Source: Powellomyces hirtus (taxonomy: Eukaryota > Chytridiomycota > Chytridiomycetes > Spizellomycetales > Powellomycetaceae). From it: a stretch of 64,000 nt of DNA. Location: the NCBI GenBank assembly GCA_025526995.1, contig JAHLKG010000001.1, positions 2,046,001 to 2,110,000 of the forward strand. Reading direction: 5' to 3'. Each line of letters opens with the position of its first letter. The first letter of the stretch is position 1. Below, in pieces: positions 50,248 through 62,300 of the stretch. Made by a program: the position numbers and the translations under genes. The notes beneath the pieces were generated by a model. It made no database searches. It saw only the letters and a program-made list of their open reading frames with translations, and was not told the DNA's origin.

Positions 50248-52386
50248 CTACTTTCTATCGATATCCACGTCTCGGCCCTTCATGGCTTCCCACTTTTGCC
50301 TTTCGCATCCCATGACGGCCGCGACCTTGTGTCCCAAATCCCTAGCCCCCCAGAAGGCAAACCCATAGTTTGCCAGGTAGCCTACCATGCGCCCGTTATC
50401 AATCCGAGGCTCGCTGACGACCCGCATCGTCCGCGGGTCTTGGAAGCAGTACTCCAGCAGTCCTGGGAGCCACGCGGCCACACGATGCGGCCCGCGATGT
50501 GAGTCCGAGCCTACGAGCATGTGGATGCCTCGGTCGTGGGGGCGATGTTCGTATTGCTTGCCGAGTGGTGAATGTACAGGGTCATAAACCTCAAAATAAG
50601 CGAACGGCTCGGAATCAAACAGAGCGAGCACGGGTATCGAGTGCGGGGAGGCGAGGATTCCGGATAGGTAAGCGTGGTGGTGCTTCTCATCTCCACGTTC
50701 ATTCCAGAAATGGGCCACACGGGGCTTGTTGTGCCATTCCGTCAAGAGAGGCACATCCGAAAGAGCAGCGACCCGGAGGGTGAGGGTTTCATTCAGATGG
50801 GGAATGTGCTTTGAAAAGAGAATGGCTGGGGATTGAGTCCCTGAACAGCCCAGAGAGAAATCGCTCCTTGTTTCGGAGGGATTGGCTTGCGAAGACACGG
50901 GTGGAGACGGCGGTGGAGAATCCGGGAGAGTAGCTATCTGAGAAATCTTGAGCCTAGACTTTTCGGCGGCTTTCGCTTTGGGGGCCTTCATGTGTGCTTC
51001 TATATCGGCGAGAACCTCGCCGCCGCGAACACTCAGAACGCTCAATAACGTGTCGCTCAATCCGTGAGTCCGTTCACAGCAGCCTTGAAGGTACACTCCG
51101 GGTGTAAAAGAGTCGACAGTGTTGAGCCTATAGTTGCGGGTGACCGTAATTTGATGATCGGGCAAGTACTTGTGAATCGGCTTGAGGATATCGAGGTGGG
51201 TTTGTCTGACGTATCCGGTGCCGAGGAAAACTGCCGCAAAGTGCTTGGTGGAACGTTTGCCCGTGAGGATGCTTTCCAGGACAAGAGAAACACCATTGGT
51301 GTCGGAATCGACAAGGTCCACCACGTTGTGGGAAGGAAGAAGCGAATGTTTGGGTTTCGTTTCGCTTCCGGGAAGCTGCTGCCTGTACATCATGTCGTAG
51401 ATGTCCTCGATGAGGGTTGGGTTCACGACTGAATAGTTTGTGGCGGCATCGCGACACAGAGCCGAGGTGCGCTGGTCGGGAGTCATTGAGAAAAATGTTT
51501 CGCGACGGTCCGGATCGAACACTTCGTTCACAAATGGAGAGGCATCCGAGGGACGCAGAGCAGAGTCGCGAAAGATGAGCGTGACCGTGGCATTGGGATA
51601 GCGGCGGGTGAGATCAACAAAGACCTCCGCCGCGGATTGGCCAGCTCCAACGACCGCCAGGTTGAGGTTGCAGCCAGTGTCGGGCAGTACTTTTGATACG
51701 CGGTGGGTATACTGGGAGGAATGAGTAATGCGCGGATGGGTATGCGGCGAAGCTGGATCGAGGTACTTGAGGGCAAACGGAGGATATCTGGGCTGGCCGC
51801 CGATGGCGACCACAATGTTTTTGGTCCGGCGGGTGATCCGCTTGTTGGTTGCGGTATCGAGGGAAGTGACCAGCAACTCGTCAACGGAACCAGTGGTGGC
51901 ATTCTTGATTACCGGTTCGACGGAGAGCACTTGCTCACCGTAGTCACAGCAGTGGTCAAAGTGACGGGCGACCCATGAAAGGTAGTCATTGAATTCGACC
52001 CTGTACGGGTTCCACGAAGCGCGGTTGGTGAAGGGGACCAAGCGCTTGTTCTGGTGGAGATAGTTTAGAAACGTGAAGCGGCTTGTCGGGTCGCGAAGGG
52101 TTGCCAGATCTTTGAGGAACGAGATTTGCATTTTAGTCCCGTCGATCAGCATGCCGCCGTGCCAAAGGAAGGAAGGCTGTTTCTCGATGAACTTTACGGC
52201 CAATCGGTCAGCCTTCCTGTTATTGGTCGCTAGAGAGATAGCTCCTGTATCGGCCATGGCGGTGGCAAGCGAAAGGCTAGCAGGGCCGAAACCGACGCAG
52301 AGGACATCGTAACAGTGCTCTTGCCCTGCCTCTTGCTCTTGGTGTTGCTTTTGCGAAGCTCTCTGGCTGACGGCGGACGGCGACAT
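50248..52386 (-). CDS. Fused L-ornithine N5-monooxygenase / N-acyltransferase
   Basis: A single intron-free frame of 712 aa joins two siderophore enzymes. Residues about 25-510 are SidA-like. They carry the FAD site CVGFGPASLSLATAM, the substrate region (FLWHGGMLIDGTKMQISFLK, DLATLRDPTSRFTFLNYLH), an NADPH site (VVGAGQSAAEVF) and the C-terminal FLGTGYVRQTHLDIL. A Ser/Pro linker follows. Residues about 540-712 are an IucB/AlcB/SidF-type GNAT-fold acyltransferase (LLTEWHNKPRVAHFWNERG, GIHMLVGSDSHRGPHR, RVVSEPRIDNGRMVGYLANYGF). Hydroxylation of ornithine, then acylation of the N5-hydroxyl amine, gives the hydroxamate building block. Fungal versions are normally separate proteins. ATG 52386 is chosen over an open but low-complexity extension. 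It is divergent from the NRPS. The acyl donor cannot be read from the sequence. Confidence 0.92.
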   Translation of the reverse strand: MSPSAVSQRASQKQHQEQEAGQEHCYDVLCVGFGPASLSLATAMADTGAISLATNNRKADRLAVKFIEKQPSFLWHGGMLIDGTKMQISFLKDLATLRDPTSRFTFLNYLHQNKRLVPFTNRASWNPYRVEFNDYLSWVARHFDHCCDYGEQVLSVEPVIKNATTGSVDELLVTSLDTATNKRITRRTKNIVVAIGGQPRYPPFALKYLDPASPHTHPRITHSSQYTHRVSKVLPDTGCNLNLAVVGAGQSAAEVFVDLTRRYPNATVTLIFRDSALRPSDASPFVNEVFDPDRRETFFSMTPDQRTSALCRDAATNYSVVNPTLIEDIYDMMYRQQLPGSETKPKHSLLPSHNVVDLVDSDTNGVSLVLESILTGKRSTKHFAAVFLGTGYVRQTHLDILKPIHKYLPDHQITVTRNYRLNTVDSFTPGVYLQGCCERTHGLSDTLLSVLSVRGGEVLADIEAHMKAPKAKAAEKSRLKISQIATLPDSPPPSPPVSSQANPSETRSDFSLGCSGTQSPAILFSKHIPHLNETLTLRVAALSDVPLLTEWHNKPRVAHFWNERGDEKHHHAYLSGILASPHSIPVLALFDSEPFAYFEVYDPVHSPLGKQYEHRPHDRGIHMLVGSDSHRGPHRVAAWLPGLLEYCFQDPRTMRVVSEPRIDNGRMVGYLANYGFAFWGARDLGHKVAAVMGCERQKWEAMKGRDVDIDRK

Positions 52387-53366
52387 TGTGGGTGGATGTG
52401 TCTGTGAGGGCTTTAGACAGATAGATCTACCGTACGAGTGATTGATTGTACCTTCACAGTACAGTACAGTGCGGAGAAAAGGGCAGGCAGGGGAGCAGGG
52501 AATAACAATAGATATAAATAACCCTGTCGCGGGAGAGAGAGAGTTGACGACGAGGGATGTGATTTTGTGTTTTTTTTTTGTTGAGCCGGGCCGGACGGAG
52601 ATGTGTGTCGGGGCGGGAGACGGGAACAAGGGTCACATTTTGTCACGCACACCTGTCAGCGATGGCACACTACGATGGGACGAAAAGATGGGGATGGATA
52701 CAAACAGTTCGGAACAATAGGGCCTCTGAGAAGTTCGAGTCGCCGGAGATGACGGACATCCAAATCGCTACGTCACTAAGTCACTAATCCTTGGGTGACA
52801 CGGCCAATCGGAAGCCCTCATGCGAAGGAAGATGGCAGCGACGCGCCGCGTGGCTCAGAAATGTCAATAACTTTAAAACTGACTGCCTGCCTGCCTGCCT
52901 GGATGTAGGATGTAGGGAGTCAAAGAAGAACAACTAGTCCAACGGTCAATGGCCAACACATGCCGACTGACTGACTGACTGCCCACGAGGAAGGAATCCA
53001 TTCCCATGAGCCATTCACTCCCATTCCCTCCCATTCCCACTCACTCACTCTCTCCCTCAGTCAGTCAATCGATGGATGGATGGATGGATGCTAGGAGTAG
53101 TATGGATATATCTATTGGCGCTTCCATTCCGTCCGTCCGCCTGTCGACTGTTAGGAAAGACTGAGAGACTCTCTCCCCTTCATAGATCCTACCAGCAGGC
53201 CTACTGGACATCCCATTCCCCATATGCCCATCCCATTTCATAAATTCCCCATGTGTTGCTGCGGGGCCCTCCCCCCCCTCGATATAGAAGAGCACACATA
53301 CACGCTTGCTTGCGCCCTGTTTACGCAAGCCTTGTTTACGCAAGCAAAGCACAGCCTTGAACCAGC
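52387..53366. promoter_or_regulatory. Divergent upstream region of the siderophore genes
   Basis: About 980 bp lie between the start codons of the fused enzyme and the NRPS. A HGATAR-type AGATAG lies at about 52429-52434; fungal iron GATA repressors bind ATCWGATAA-like sites, but this one is not extended. There are simple repeats: (CTGC)n near 52882-52901, (GACT)n near 52964-52980, (GATG)n near 53071-53090. Just before the NRPS start a 13-bp repeat TGTTTACGCAAGC occurs twice (about 53318-53345), with flanking GCTTGCTTGCG able to pair with the GCAAGC parts. Coordinated iron control is likely from arrangement, not proven. Confidence 0.5.
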
Positions 53367-56300
53367 ATGTCGCTCATGTCCATTCTCAATCCGCGGCCCA
53401 TTGTGAGGACTGGCGACGATACCCTCTTGCACCACTTTGTAGAATCAAATGCAACCGCACATCCAGATACCCCCGCTATACAATTCCTTCACTCCCTGGA
53501 CCCTCGATCCTCCTCCTCCTCCTCTTCCACGTCCTCCTCGCAAGTCCTCACTTATGCTGCATTGAACGCAAATGCAAACCAGCTTGCGCACTATATCCAG
53601 GGCTTGTCGACGCGCGACGCTGACGACGCGATCATCCCCGTGTATCTCGACCGTTCCGTCCAGTTCTACGTGGCCCTTCTGGCAATCCTGAAAGCCGGCG
53701 CTGCCTACGTCCCCGTCGCTCCCGATGCCCCTTTCGACAGACTCCACTTTATCTGCACAGATACCAACGCAAATATTGTCATCACCGATACCGCCAACCT
53801 TGCCAAATGTGCTGCCCTGGAGGAAAAGGGATTCACCCTCATCTGTCTCGACCATCCCGTCACTGTCCGCCGCATTCACTCCCAGCCTTCCGACAATCCC
53901 TCCTTGGCCTTTGCCCTCACCCAAGACCACCTGGCATACGTCCTCTACACGTCTGGTTCCACCGGCAAACCAAAGGGTGTCCTCGTGCCTCACGGTGCTG
54001 TCGTCGAATCAATACTAGCCCATAGCCTTCTCGTGCCCCACGAAAAAGGAAATGGAAAGTACCTCCAATTTGCCGCTCCGACTTTTGACGTCTCCGTCCT
54101 GGAAATGTTCCTCGCGTTCTGTTTCGCCCACACTCTGTGCTCGGCAACCAAGGAGCTCCTCTTGCTGGACCTGGTCCCCGTTATCAATGCCCTCGCCATC
54201 ACCCACGTCTCCCTTACCCCCACTGTCGCAGCTCTCGTCCCTCGGTCAGCTGCCCCCTCGATTAAAGTCATGACCGTCATGGGGGAAGTCGTGTCCAAAA
54301 AGGTCATTGACGAATGGGCTTCAGGTCCCGATGGCTCCCGACTTCATAATCTTTACGGGCCCACCGAGTGTGCCATCAACTGTACGATGGCCCGTTATTT
54401 TGCCCCAGATACTAGTCCTTCCAATATCGGTCACCCCCTCGATACTTGCACCTTGTACATTATGGCCCCCGCGCCCGATACCTCATTGGTTCCCCTGGGA
54501 AATGTTGGTGAATTGTGCGTAGCGGGTAAACAGGTCGCAAGAGGATATTGTCCCTGACCCGTATCGCCCCGGACAGCGCATGTACCGAACGGGTGACCTG
54601 GCTCGTTTCCTTCCAAATGGTACCGTGGAATACCTTGGCCGTATCGCCGATGATGAGCAAGTGAAATTGCGCGGATTACGAATCGAGTTGGGTGAAATAT
54701 CCCATGTCATCGCTTCGGCTTCACCCATCATTGTAGATGTAATAACCTTGGTCGTTGGGTCAGAGGACACCGGCAAGCACATTGTGGCTTTCGTTGTGGT
54801 CGACGACCCGTCGTCCGCTATCCTCTTGTCTGATGAGAGAGAGGGTTTACAGATCTACTCCATGACCGACCTCGAACACTGTGTATAGCAGCGTGTAAAT
54901 CCAACCTCCAACCTTACATGTTTCCAGCTCGGTACATGTTTCTGAACAAGTTCCCTCGCACTGTGAGCGGCAAAACCGACCGTAGCGTTCTCAAACTCCT
55001 TGCCGCAACCAACTTGGCCATCCCCACAGTGGAGCCGGACCAAGATCTGATTTTCGGGGGGAACGACTCCTTGGCTCGGATTCGCTCGATTGTGGCCGAC
55101 ATTGCCCAAGTGGACATTCAAATGGTGGGACTCTCGACGCCGCTCATTCAGTTGGGAGTCGACTCGCTTCGCATTATCCTACTTGTCGCAAGGTTACGCC
55201 GTGAAGGGTTGGTATCCAGCACCAATAACAGTTTAGGTGTCTCGAAACTGATGCTCAACCCAACTGTGGAGCATATCTACCATTTGACGCTTGAGCAACA
55301 ATCACCACCGTTGGAAGACAACCACCTAGTTCGACAATTTCGTGACAATTGTGCTGCCTTGAAGAGTCACCTATTCGGCGATGACAACGACATGGAGGAC
55401 TGTTACCCTTGTACACCCCTCCAAACCGCCCTTCTGACATCATCTCTCCGCGATCCTACCGGGAAACAGTACCTTGATTGGTTTGTTGTATCCATTCCTG
55501 AAGACATTCCGACTACTGCCGTCCAAAACGCTTGGACCGCAGTAAGGATGGCAAATACTGCCCTACGCACGTCTTTCCGGATCCTTCCCAATGGTGAATT
55601 CATGCAAGTTGTTCACAAGGAGGCGCCAGTGGTGAACATTGTGAATGGCTCAGTGGATCGCGTCTTGAATGATGAGAAGAATAAGCTAGCGTTGGTTTTG
55701 GGAGAAATTCCTATGCAGTCTGTAGTGGTGGAAGACAAAAGTGGCAAATGAATGGTGTTCGAACTCCATCATGCCGTTTATGATGGATGGTCCGTGCCCC
55801 TGATGTTGAGAGATATCGAAGGTAATGTTCATAACAGTGGTCGCCAACCCACGTGGGGAAGTCTGCTTCTAAACCATGTTCCTCTTTCTCCGGCGCACCT
55901 TGTGTAGAATGTATAAGCTTCGGACGCGCCCCCGCTCGGCCGCAGTTTCTGGCCCTCGTCCAACATTACTACACTATCCCGGAGAATATCAACGGGTCCG
56001 CGGATGCCTATTGGACTGATTACCTGGATAACTGCACCCGCACCCTGTTTCCCGCTCTGACGTCTAGTGAAACTCCTTCCTCGACCATCAATACCGCATC
56101 GCTGGTTTCTCGCATCCCCACGACGACTATCACCCAATACACCAACAGTCTTGACATCAGTTTCCAGTCCCTCTGTTGGCGTGCGTGGGCTCAGCTGCTA
56201 TCAATGTATACCGGCGAACCTGATGTTGTCTTTGGAGGGACCCTTGCCGGGCGATTCGTGGATGTGCCCGCGATCGAGAGCATCATTGGTCCCTGTATCC

Positions 56301-59300
56301 ATGTGTTCCCGATTCGAATTGATACCGCTAAAGCCGACATGGGTCAAAGAACGCATCGGGCCAGCATTGAAATGGGTCACCACACCTGGTTACACCTGCG
56401 GGACATTGTCAAACAACGGCAATTGTTTGATACGTGGGTGCTCTTCCAACAGTTTACTGAGGAGGGCAATTTCAAAGTGGTGAGAAACGAGGACTGTTTT
56501 GAGGTAAGCGGCCGCTTGCACGCATATGTGGACTAATGCTGTTGAGTGTCTAATGAGTTGGGGTTTCGTTTACAAGGGCGTGATCTGTCTTGAGATCTTC
56601 CCTGGTCCGCAGGCTCCCTCATTCCGTCTCCGTGCTCAATCTTCAATTGTACCCGAGAGTCACTGTGATATCCTTTTACAGCAATTTGAAGATATCCTGT
56701 TATCCTTTCTCGAGAAAGACGTCATTATCCACTCTCCCCTCTCGGTTACCAACCCACAGCCGTCGACACCAGCCACCGGCGAACTGATGTATACAGCTGT
56801 TGAAAAGTGGGCAGCGGAGACTCCGAAAGCCTCCGCAGTGGAATACCTGCCGGCTTTGAATACGCCAACATGTAAATTGACGTACGAGGAGTTGAACAAT
56901 CGTGCAAACTGCCTTGCCTGGGCGCTTACCGAAACCACACGAGGAATTGTGCCAATCTACCTCGAAAAATCATTCGAAACCTACATCGCTATTCTTGGGA
57001 TCCTGAAAGCGGGATGTGCTTATCTCCCGATTGAGCCGGGAACACCATTGGATAGGATCAAGTTTATCATCAAGGATGCCGAAGCAACCATGCTGGTAAC
57101 CACGAGTACCCATCGAGACATGTTCCCGGATATCCATGTGATATGTCTGGATCAAATGGAGTTCCGCGCAATGAGCAATCTCAACCTTGAGATCATACCG
57201 ACGGATATGGCGTATGTCTTGTACACTTCTGGGACTACGGGGACCCCGAAGGGTGTCATGTTATCCCATACTAATGTCATCGCAAACTTGGAAGCCCTGA
57301 CCACCCTCTACGATTGGACTCCGTCGTCGCGAATTCTGCAATTCGCGTCATATACATTCGACGTGTCGGTTTTTGAGACCTTTTTCGCCTTTTACAACGG
57401 ACTCGTGTTGTGCGCGACGTCTACTCAAACCATGTTAACCGATTTGAAACAGTCCATCAGGGATTTACGTCCGACTCATGTCGATCTCACGTCTACCGCT
57501 GCGGCGCTGGTCAAATGGGAGGACGTGACTAGTATCCAGAGTCTGATTCAAACTGGGGAAGCACTCACCCGCCGTGTCGTCGAAGCGTGGCAGGGATGTT
57601 GCGTTATCGATGCTTATGGACCTACCGAAACCATGAATGTAGGCGTGGTCAGAGTTGGCGTGACGCCTACAACCCGGGTCGGGAATATCGGATGGGGATT
57701 GACGAGCTGTTCGGTCTTTGTGGTCGCATTCGCCGAAAAAGCGATACGCCCTCTGCCGGTTGGATATATCGGAGAACTCTGTATCGGGGGTCCCCAGGTC
57801 GGAATTGGGTACCTCCACCGTCTGGAACTGACTGCCGAAAAATTCGTCGATAGCCCCTTTGGCCGAGTCACCGAACCGGGGACGTTGCGCGTATGTTGAG
57901 CGATGGAAGTATCCAGTTCATGGGACGTCGAGACGACCAAGTCAAATTGAATGGTCTTCGCATTGAGTTGGGAGAAATCAGCGCGACTGTCACTCGTTCT
58001 CATCCGTACGTTGAAGACGCTGTCACGGTTGTAGCGGCACGAGGTGAAGGAGGACGACAGGTGCTGGTGTCCTTTGCGGCTATAGGACTTACCGGTGCCG
58101 GCTGTCGCGTTGTCCAAGTTGAAGAACATAGTCGGCAAGTTGTACAATCGGTGATGAAGGAAACCAAGATGCATCTACCATACTACATGGTCCCTGCCGC
58201 TGTCATTCCGATCACAGAGTTGCCGAGGGGCTCAGCTGGCAAGACTGATAAACGATACTTGCTCAAGCTGTATGCCGAAATGGACGGTCGATATTTGAGT
58301 GCATTCGAGTCGGACGAGTCCTCTGCTGACGGCGACGAAGAATGGACTGCGACCGAATTGGTTTTGCGCACTCATGTAGCACGTCTCGCGAAACTGGACC
58401 CGACTGAGATTCGTCGACACGCGTCGATTTTCCAACTTGGGTTGGATTCCCTTAGCGCCATTCAACTCTCCACCCAACTGCACAAAGAAAACCTGTCACT
58501 CTCCATGATCGACATCATGCAGCATCCGTTCATTGATCAAATGGCACGTCTTCTTGATGCTCGGCCTGCCCAAGCTGTTCAAAAGCCTTCACGAGATTTC
58601 ATTACCGTGTTCGAGCCTTACCGCGCTCGACTGATCTCTAGCCTAAACGTGCCTGACGCCGCCATCGAAGCTGTGTACCCATGCACACCCATTCAGGAAA
58701 GTCTGTTGTTTCCAGCTTTTCGGGGACTGGGAACGTACTTGAATCACATTGTGTATGAGCTTGACCAAGGAATAGACTTGCGACGACTCGAGAAGGCAGT
58801 CAAAACTGTGGTTGGAGTCCACCAGATATTGCGCACGAGTTTTGTGAGGGTTGATGTTCCAGGGCATATATTTGCCCAGGTGGTATGGAAAGAGGCGTGT
58901 AGATGGGACGTCCGTCCTGATATGGATGTGCAGGTAGGATCTTTTCCTTTTGTCTTATTTACGCGTCTTGATTTTGAGACATCTTTTCCCACCAGACTGT
59001 AATGGCTCAGATAGAATCCATGACCGATATCTCGACTCACCCGCCGCTATCATTCACTATCCTGCCTTCCAAACTCATTCTTACCCTCCATCACGCCATG
59101 TACGACGGACGGTCTCAGCGTCTCCTCCTGTCCGACATTGAATCAGCTTACTTGGGTAACGTTCCCGTGACCCGGCCACAATACTCTTGGGCCATGCAAC
59201 GGATTTTGACGAGAGCCGAGGCATCCAGTGACGCCGAAGGATTATGGAAAGAGATGCTGGACGGGTACGCTCCTGTTTTGTTTCCCGACATTTCTGTCAG

Positions 59301-62300
59301 GACTTTGAAAGAAGAGGGAACTTGGGTTTTTGGCAAATGCCTGGAATTGCCACTGGATGTCATTGAGCAAAGATGTCGATGTAAGTTTTCCAAATGGGAG
59401 ATTTCGTTAGGTGAAGAGTTCTGAATGTAACGCATGTATTCCATTTCAGCGATGAATGCCACACTCCAATCCGTTGGGTTAGCGGCTTGGGCAAAGCTCC
59501 TTGGACGATATACCGGATCTGACGATATCGCTTTTGGCGTCGTCTTATCCGGCCGTTCCGAAGGCGGCGACTGGAACGATGTGATTGGCCCGTGCATCAA
59601 CACCATCCCCTTCCGCAGCCCCTCAATGAAAGCAGCCTCCAATGCCGCTTTTGTGCAAGATGTACAAAGCAGGTATATGGGGCTTCTTCCATATCAACAC
59701 ACGCCGCTCAGGATGATCCAAAAATGGTCGGGTGCGGAAGGTGTACCGTTGTTTGACACGTTGTTCGTGTACGAGAGGGAACAGGGTGGGGACGTTGGCA
59801 TTGGTTTATGGAAGTGTGAGAAGGTTGTGGCGGAGGTGGAGGTGAGTTCAGATAAGGTTTCCAGCAGGAACTTAGGGATGGTTCGACAAATACTGGGTTT
59901 TGATTTTTTTTTTTTTTTTTTTTTTCTTTAATTAGTCGGCGGTAGCTGTGGATCTAATCGCCAAAGCGGATGGTTCTCTTTTCATTGAGATTTCCTGCAA
60001 AAAGAGTTTGATGTCAGAGAACCAACTCGAACTATGCGTAGCTCAACTTGAAGCGACCCTAGTGGATCTGGTTTCTAATCCCAGCGCACAACTCGAAACG
60101 CTCCCATCCGACATGTTGTCCATCATCAACCCTCATTGTCAGCCGTACCCGGTTCCTGAGAACTCCTTCCTTCATAGCTGCGTGGAACAGCAAGCCGCGT
60201 CCCGCGGTGATACTGTTGCGGTGGTGTTTGCGGAAGACATAACGGATGCTGGCGCTAGTTCTATGGAATTGACGTTTAGTCAATTGAATGCCTACGGAAA
60301 CCGAATTGCGCATTTACTTCGATCGCGGGGTACTCAGTTAGAGGATATGGTTCCGATCTGCATTCCACGGTCACTCCACTTGTATGCGTCGGTCTTGGGC
60401 GTTTCTAAAGCTGGAGCCGCGTGCGTCCCGATCGACCCTGAAGCGCCCGCCGCTCGAAAAAGTTTCATGATTCGAGACACCGGTGCCCGATGTGTCTTGA
60501 CGATTTCCTCACTTGTCTCCGAGTTACAGCATGACCTACCCCATGTACAGTTCATTGCGCTTGATGAGGTCCAGACTATATTGGAAGAACATTCCACTGC
60601 GAACCCGTTTGTGAGCGGGTTAAGCTCCAGCAACCTTGCGTACGTCCTGTACACATCTGGGACGACCGGAAAACCAAAAGGTGTGCTGGTGGAGCACGGA
60701 AACGTCGTTCAGAGTATCATCGCCTTTCAGCACATCATCCCCTTCACATCGTCCTCTCGCTTTCTGCAATTCGCGTCGTGTGCCTTTGATGTATTTATCT
60801 TTGAGCTCTTCCTGTCGTGGAGTTCCGGAATCTGCATCTGTGGGGCACCCAAGGACGTCTTGTTGCGCGATCTGGAACTCGCTCTTAGGACATTACGCGT
60901 GACCCACGCCGATCTCACCCCTAGCGTGGCTGCCTTGTTGAAACGGGCCAATGTGCTGTCCTTGGAACTGTTGGTAACGGGGGGCGAGGCGTTGACTCAG
61001 CAAGTGTTGAAAGAATGGGGAGTAGGAGGATGCATTTACAATGCCTATGGTCCCACCGAAGCGACGATCGGGTGTACCATGCTCCCAAAGGTGCGAATGG
61101 CGGATAAACCGGGCAACATTGGCGCCCCATTCGAAAACGTGTCCGCATACGTCATGTCGGTCAATGAGCCTCTGCGACCCGTTATGAAAGGGGCAGTGGG
61201 TGAGCTGTGTGTGGGTGGACCGTTGATTGCCAGGGGATATCTTCATCAAACAGAATTGACGTCCAATAAGTTTGTGCTGTGGACGCATCCTTCGTCGGGA
61301 CGGGTGGAGAGATTATACAAGACTGGAGACTTGGTGCGGATCTTGCCGGGCGATGTGCTAGAGTACCTTGGCCGAGGGGATCAGCAAGTGAAAATGAACG
61401 GAATTCGGATCGAAGTAGATGAGATCAGTCATGTTCTTCAGGATGCTCTTTCTGACGTGAGAGCGGCTGCTACCGTATTGAAGACATCTGAACAAGGCAA
61501 GAAACACATTGTTTCGTTTGTGGTTTTGGAGGACTCGCAGAAGCCGGACCACTGTGTAGTTGTGGGCGCTACAGACTGGACACGAGGAATTGTACGGCAA
61601 TTGTTGGCGGAAGCTCGCAAGAAGCTCCCTGTGCATATGGTGCCTCGGGAGATCTTGGTCATCAATAGGTTGCCTTTGGGTCCAACGGGGAAACTCGACA
61701 TCAAGACACTCTTATCCTTGAGCGAGACATCCTCCTCGCTTACAATGAGACGAAGCGATAGTGGGTTGGGCGGTGAACCTGGTGATGACTTGACCGAACA
61801 GGAAAAAGTGATCCGCCAAGTCGTTGCCAAGGTGGCGAATGTACCACCGGAAAGGATTGGGCGTTCGATCACCATTTTTGAACTTGGAATCGACTCGCTA
61901 AGTGCGATTTCACTTTCCTCAGCATTGAGGAATAAGGGTATCAACTTGAATGTCTCGGAGATCTTAAGACATCCAACCGTTGGTGCGATTGCAATCCTCC
62001 TCGCTGACCAGAAAAGTGGATCGAGTCACCAGAAAGAGACAGAAGACATGATATCTCGGGGACGGGCATACCTGGAACGTTATGAAGTGGCACATAAGAT
62101 GTCTGTAATGCGTGAACTCGGTCTATCCGCAGAAGACATCCAAAGATGTTATCCATGTTCGCCGCTCCAGGAAGGCATGATCGCGCAGTATGTGCAATCC
62201 GGCGGAAAGAAATATGTCAATCAATTCACGTTCCAGCTGGACGCCGCGTGGGATGCTGAACAGTTGCGGACTGCGTGGATGCTCGTAGGCGCCAGACACG

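Noticed and set aside
54845..54888. Second frameshift in NRPS A1
   Set aside because: A GTTTAC...ATAG intron of 44 nt restores the frame into ACKSNLQPYMFPARY, so a short intron is at least as likely, though the donor is weak.
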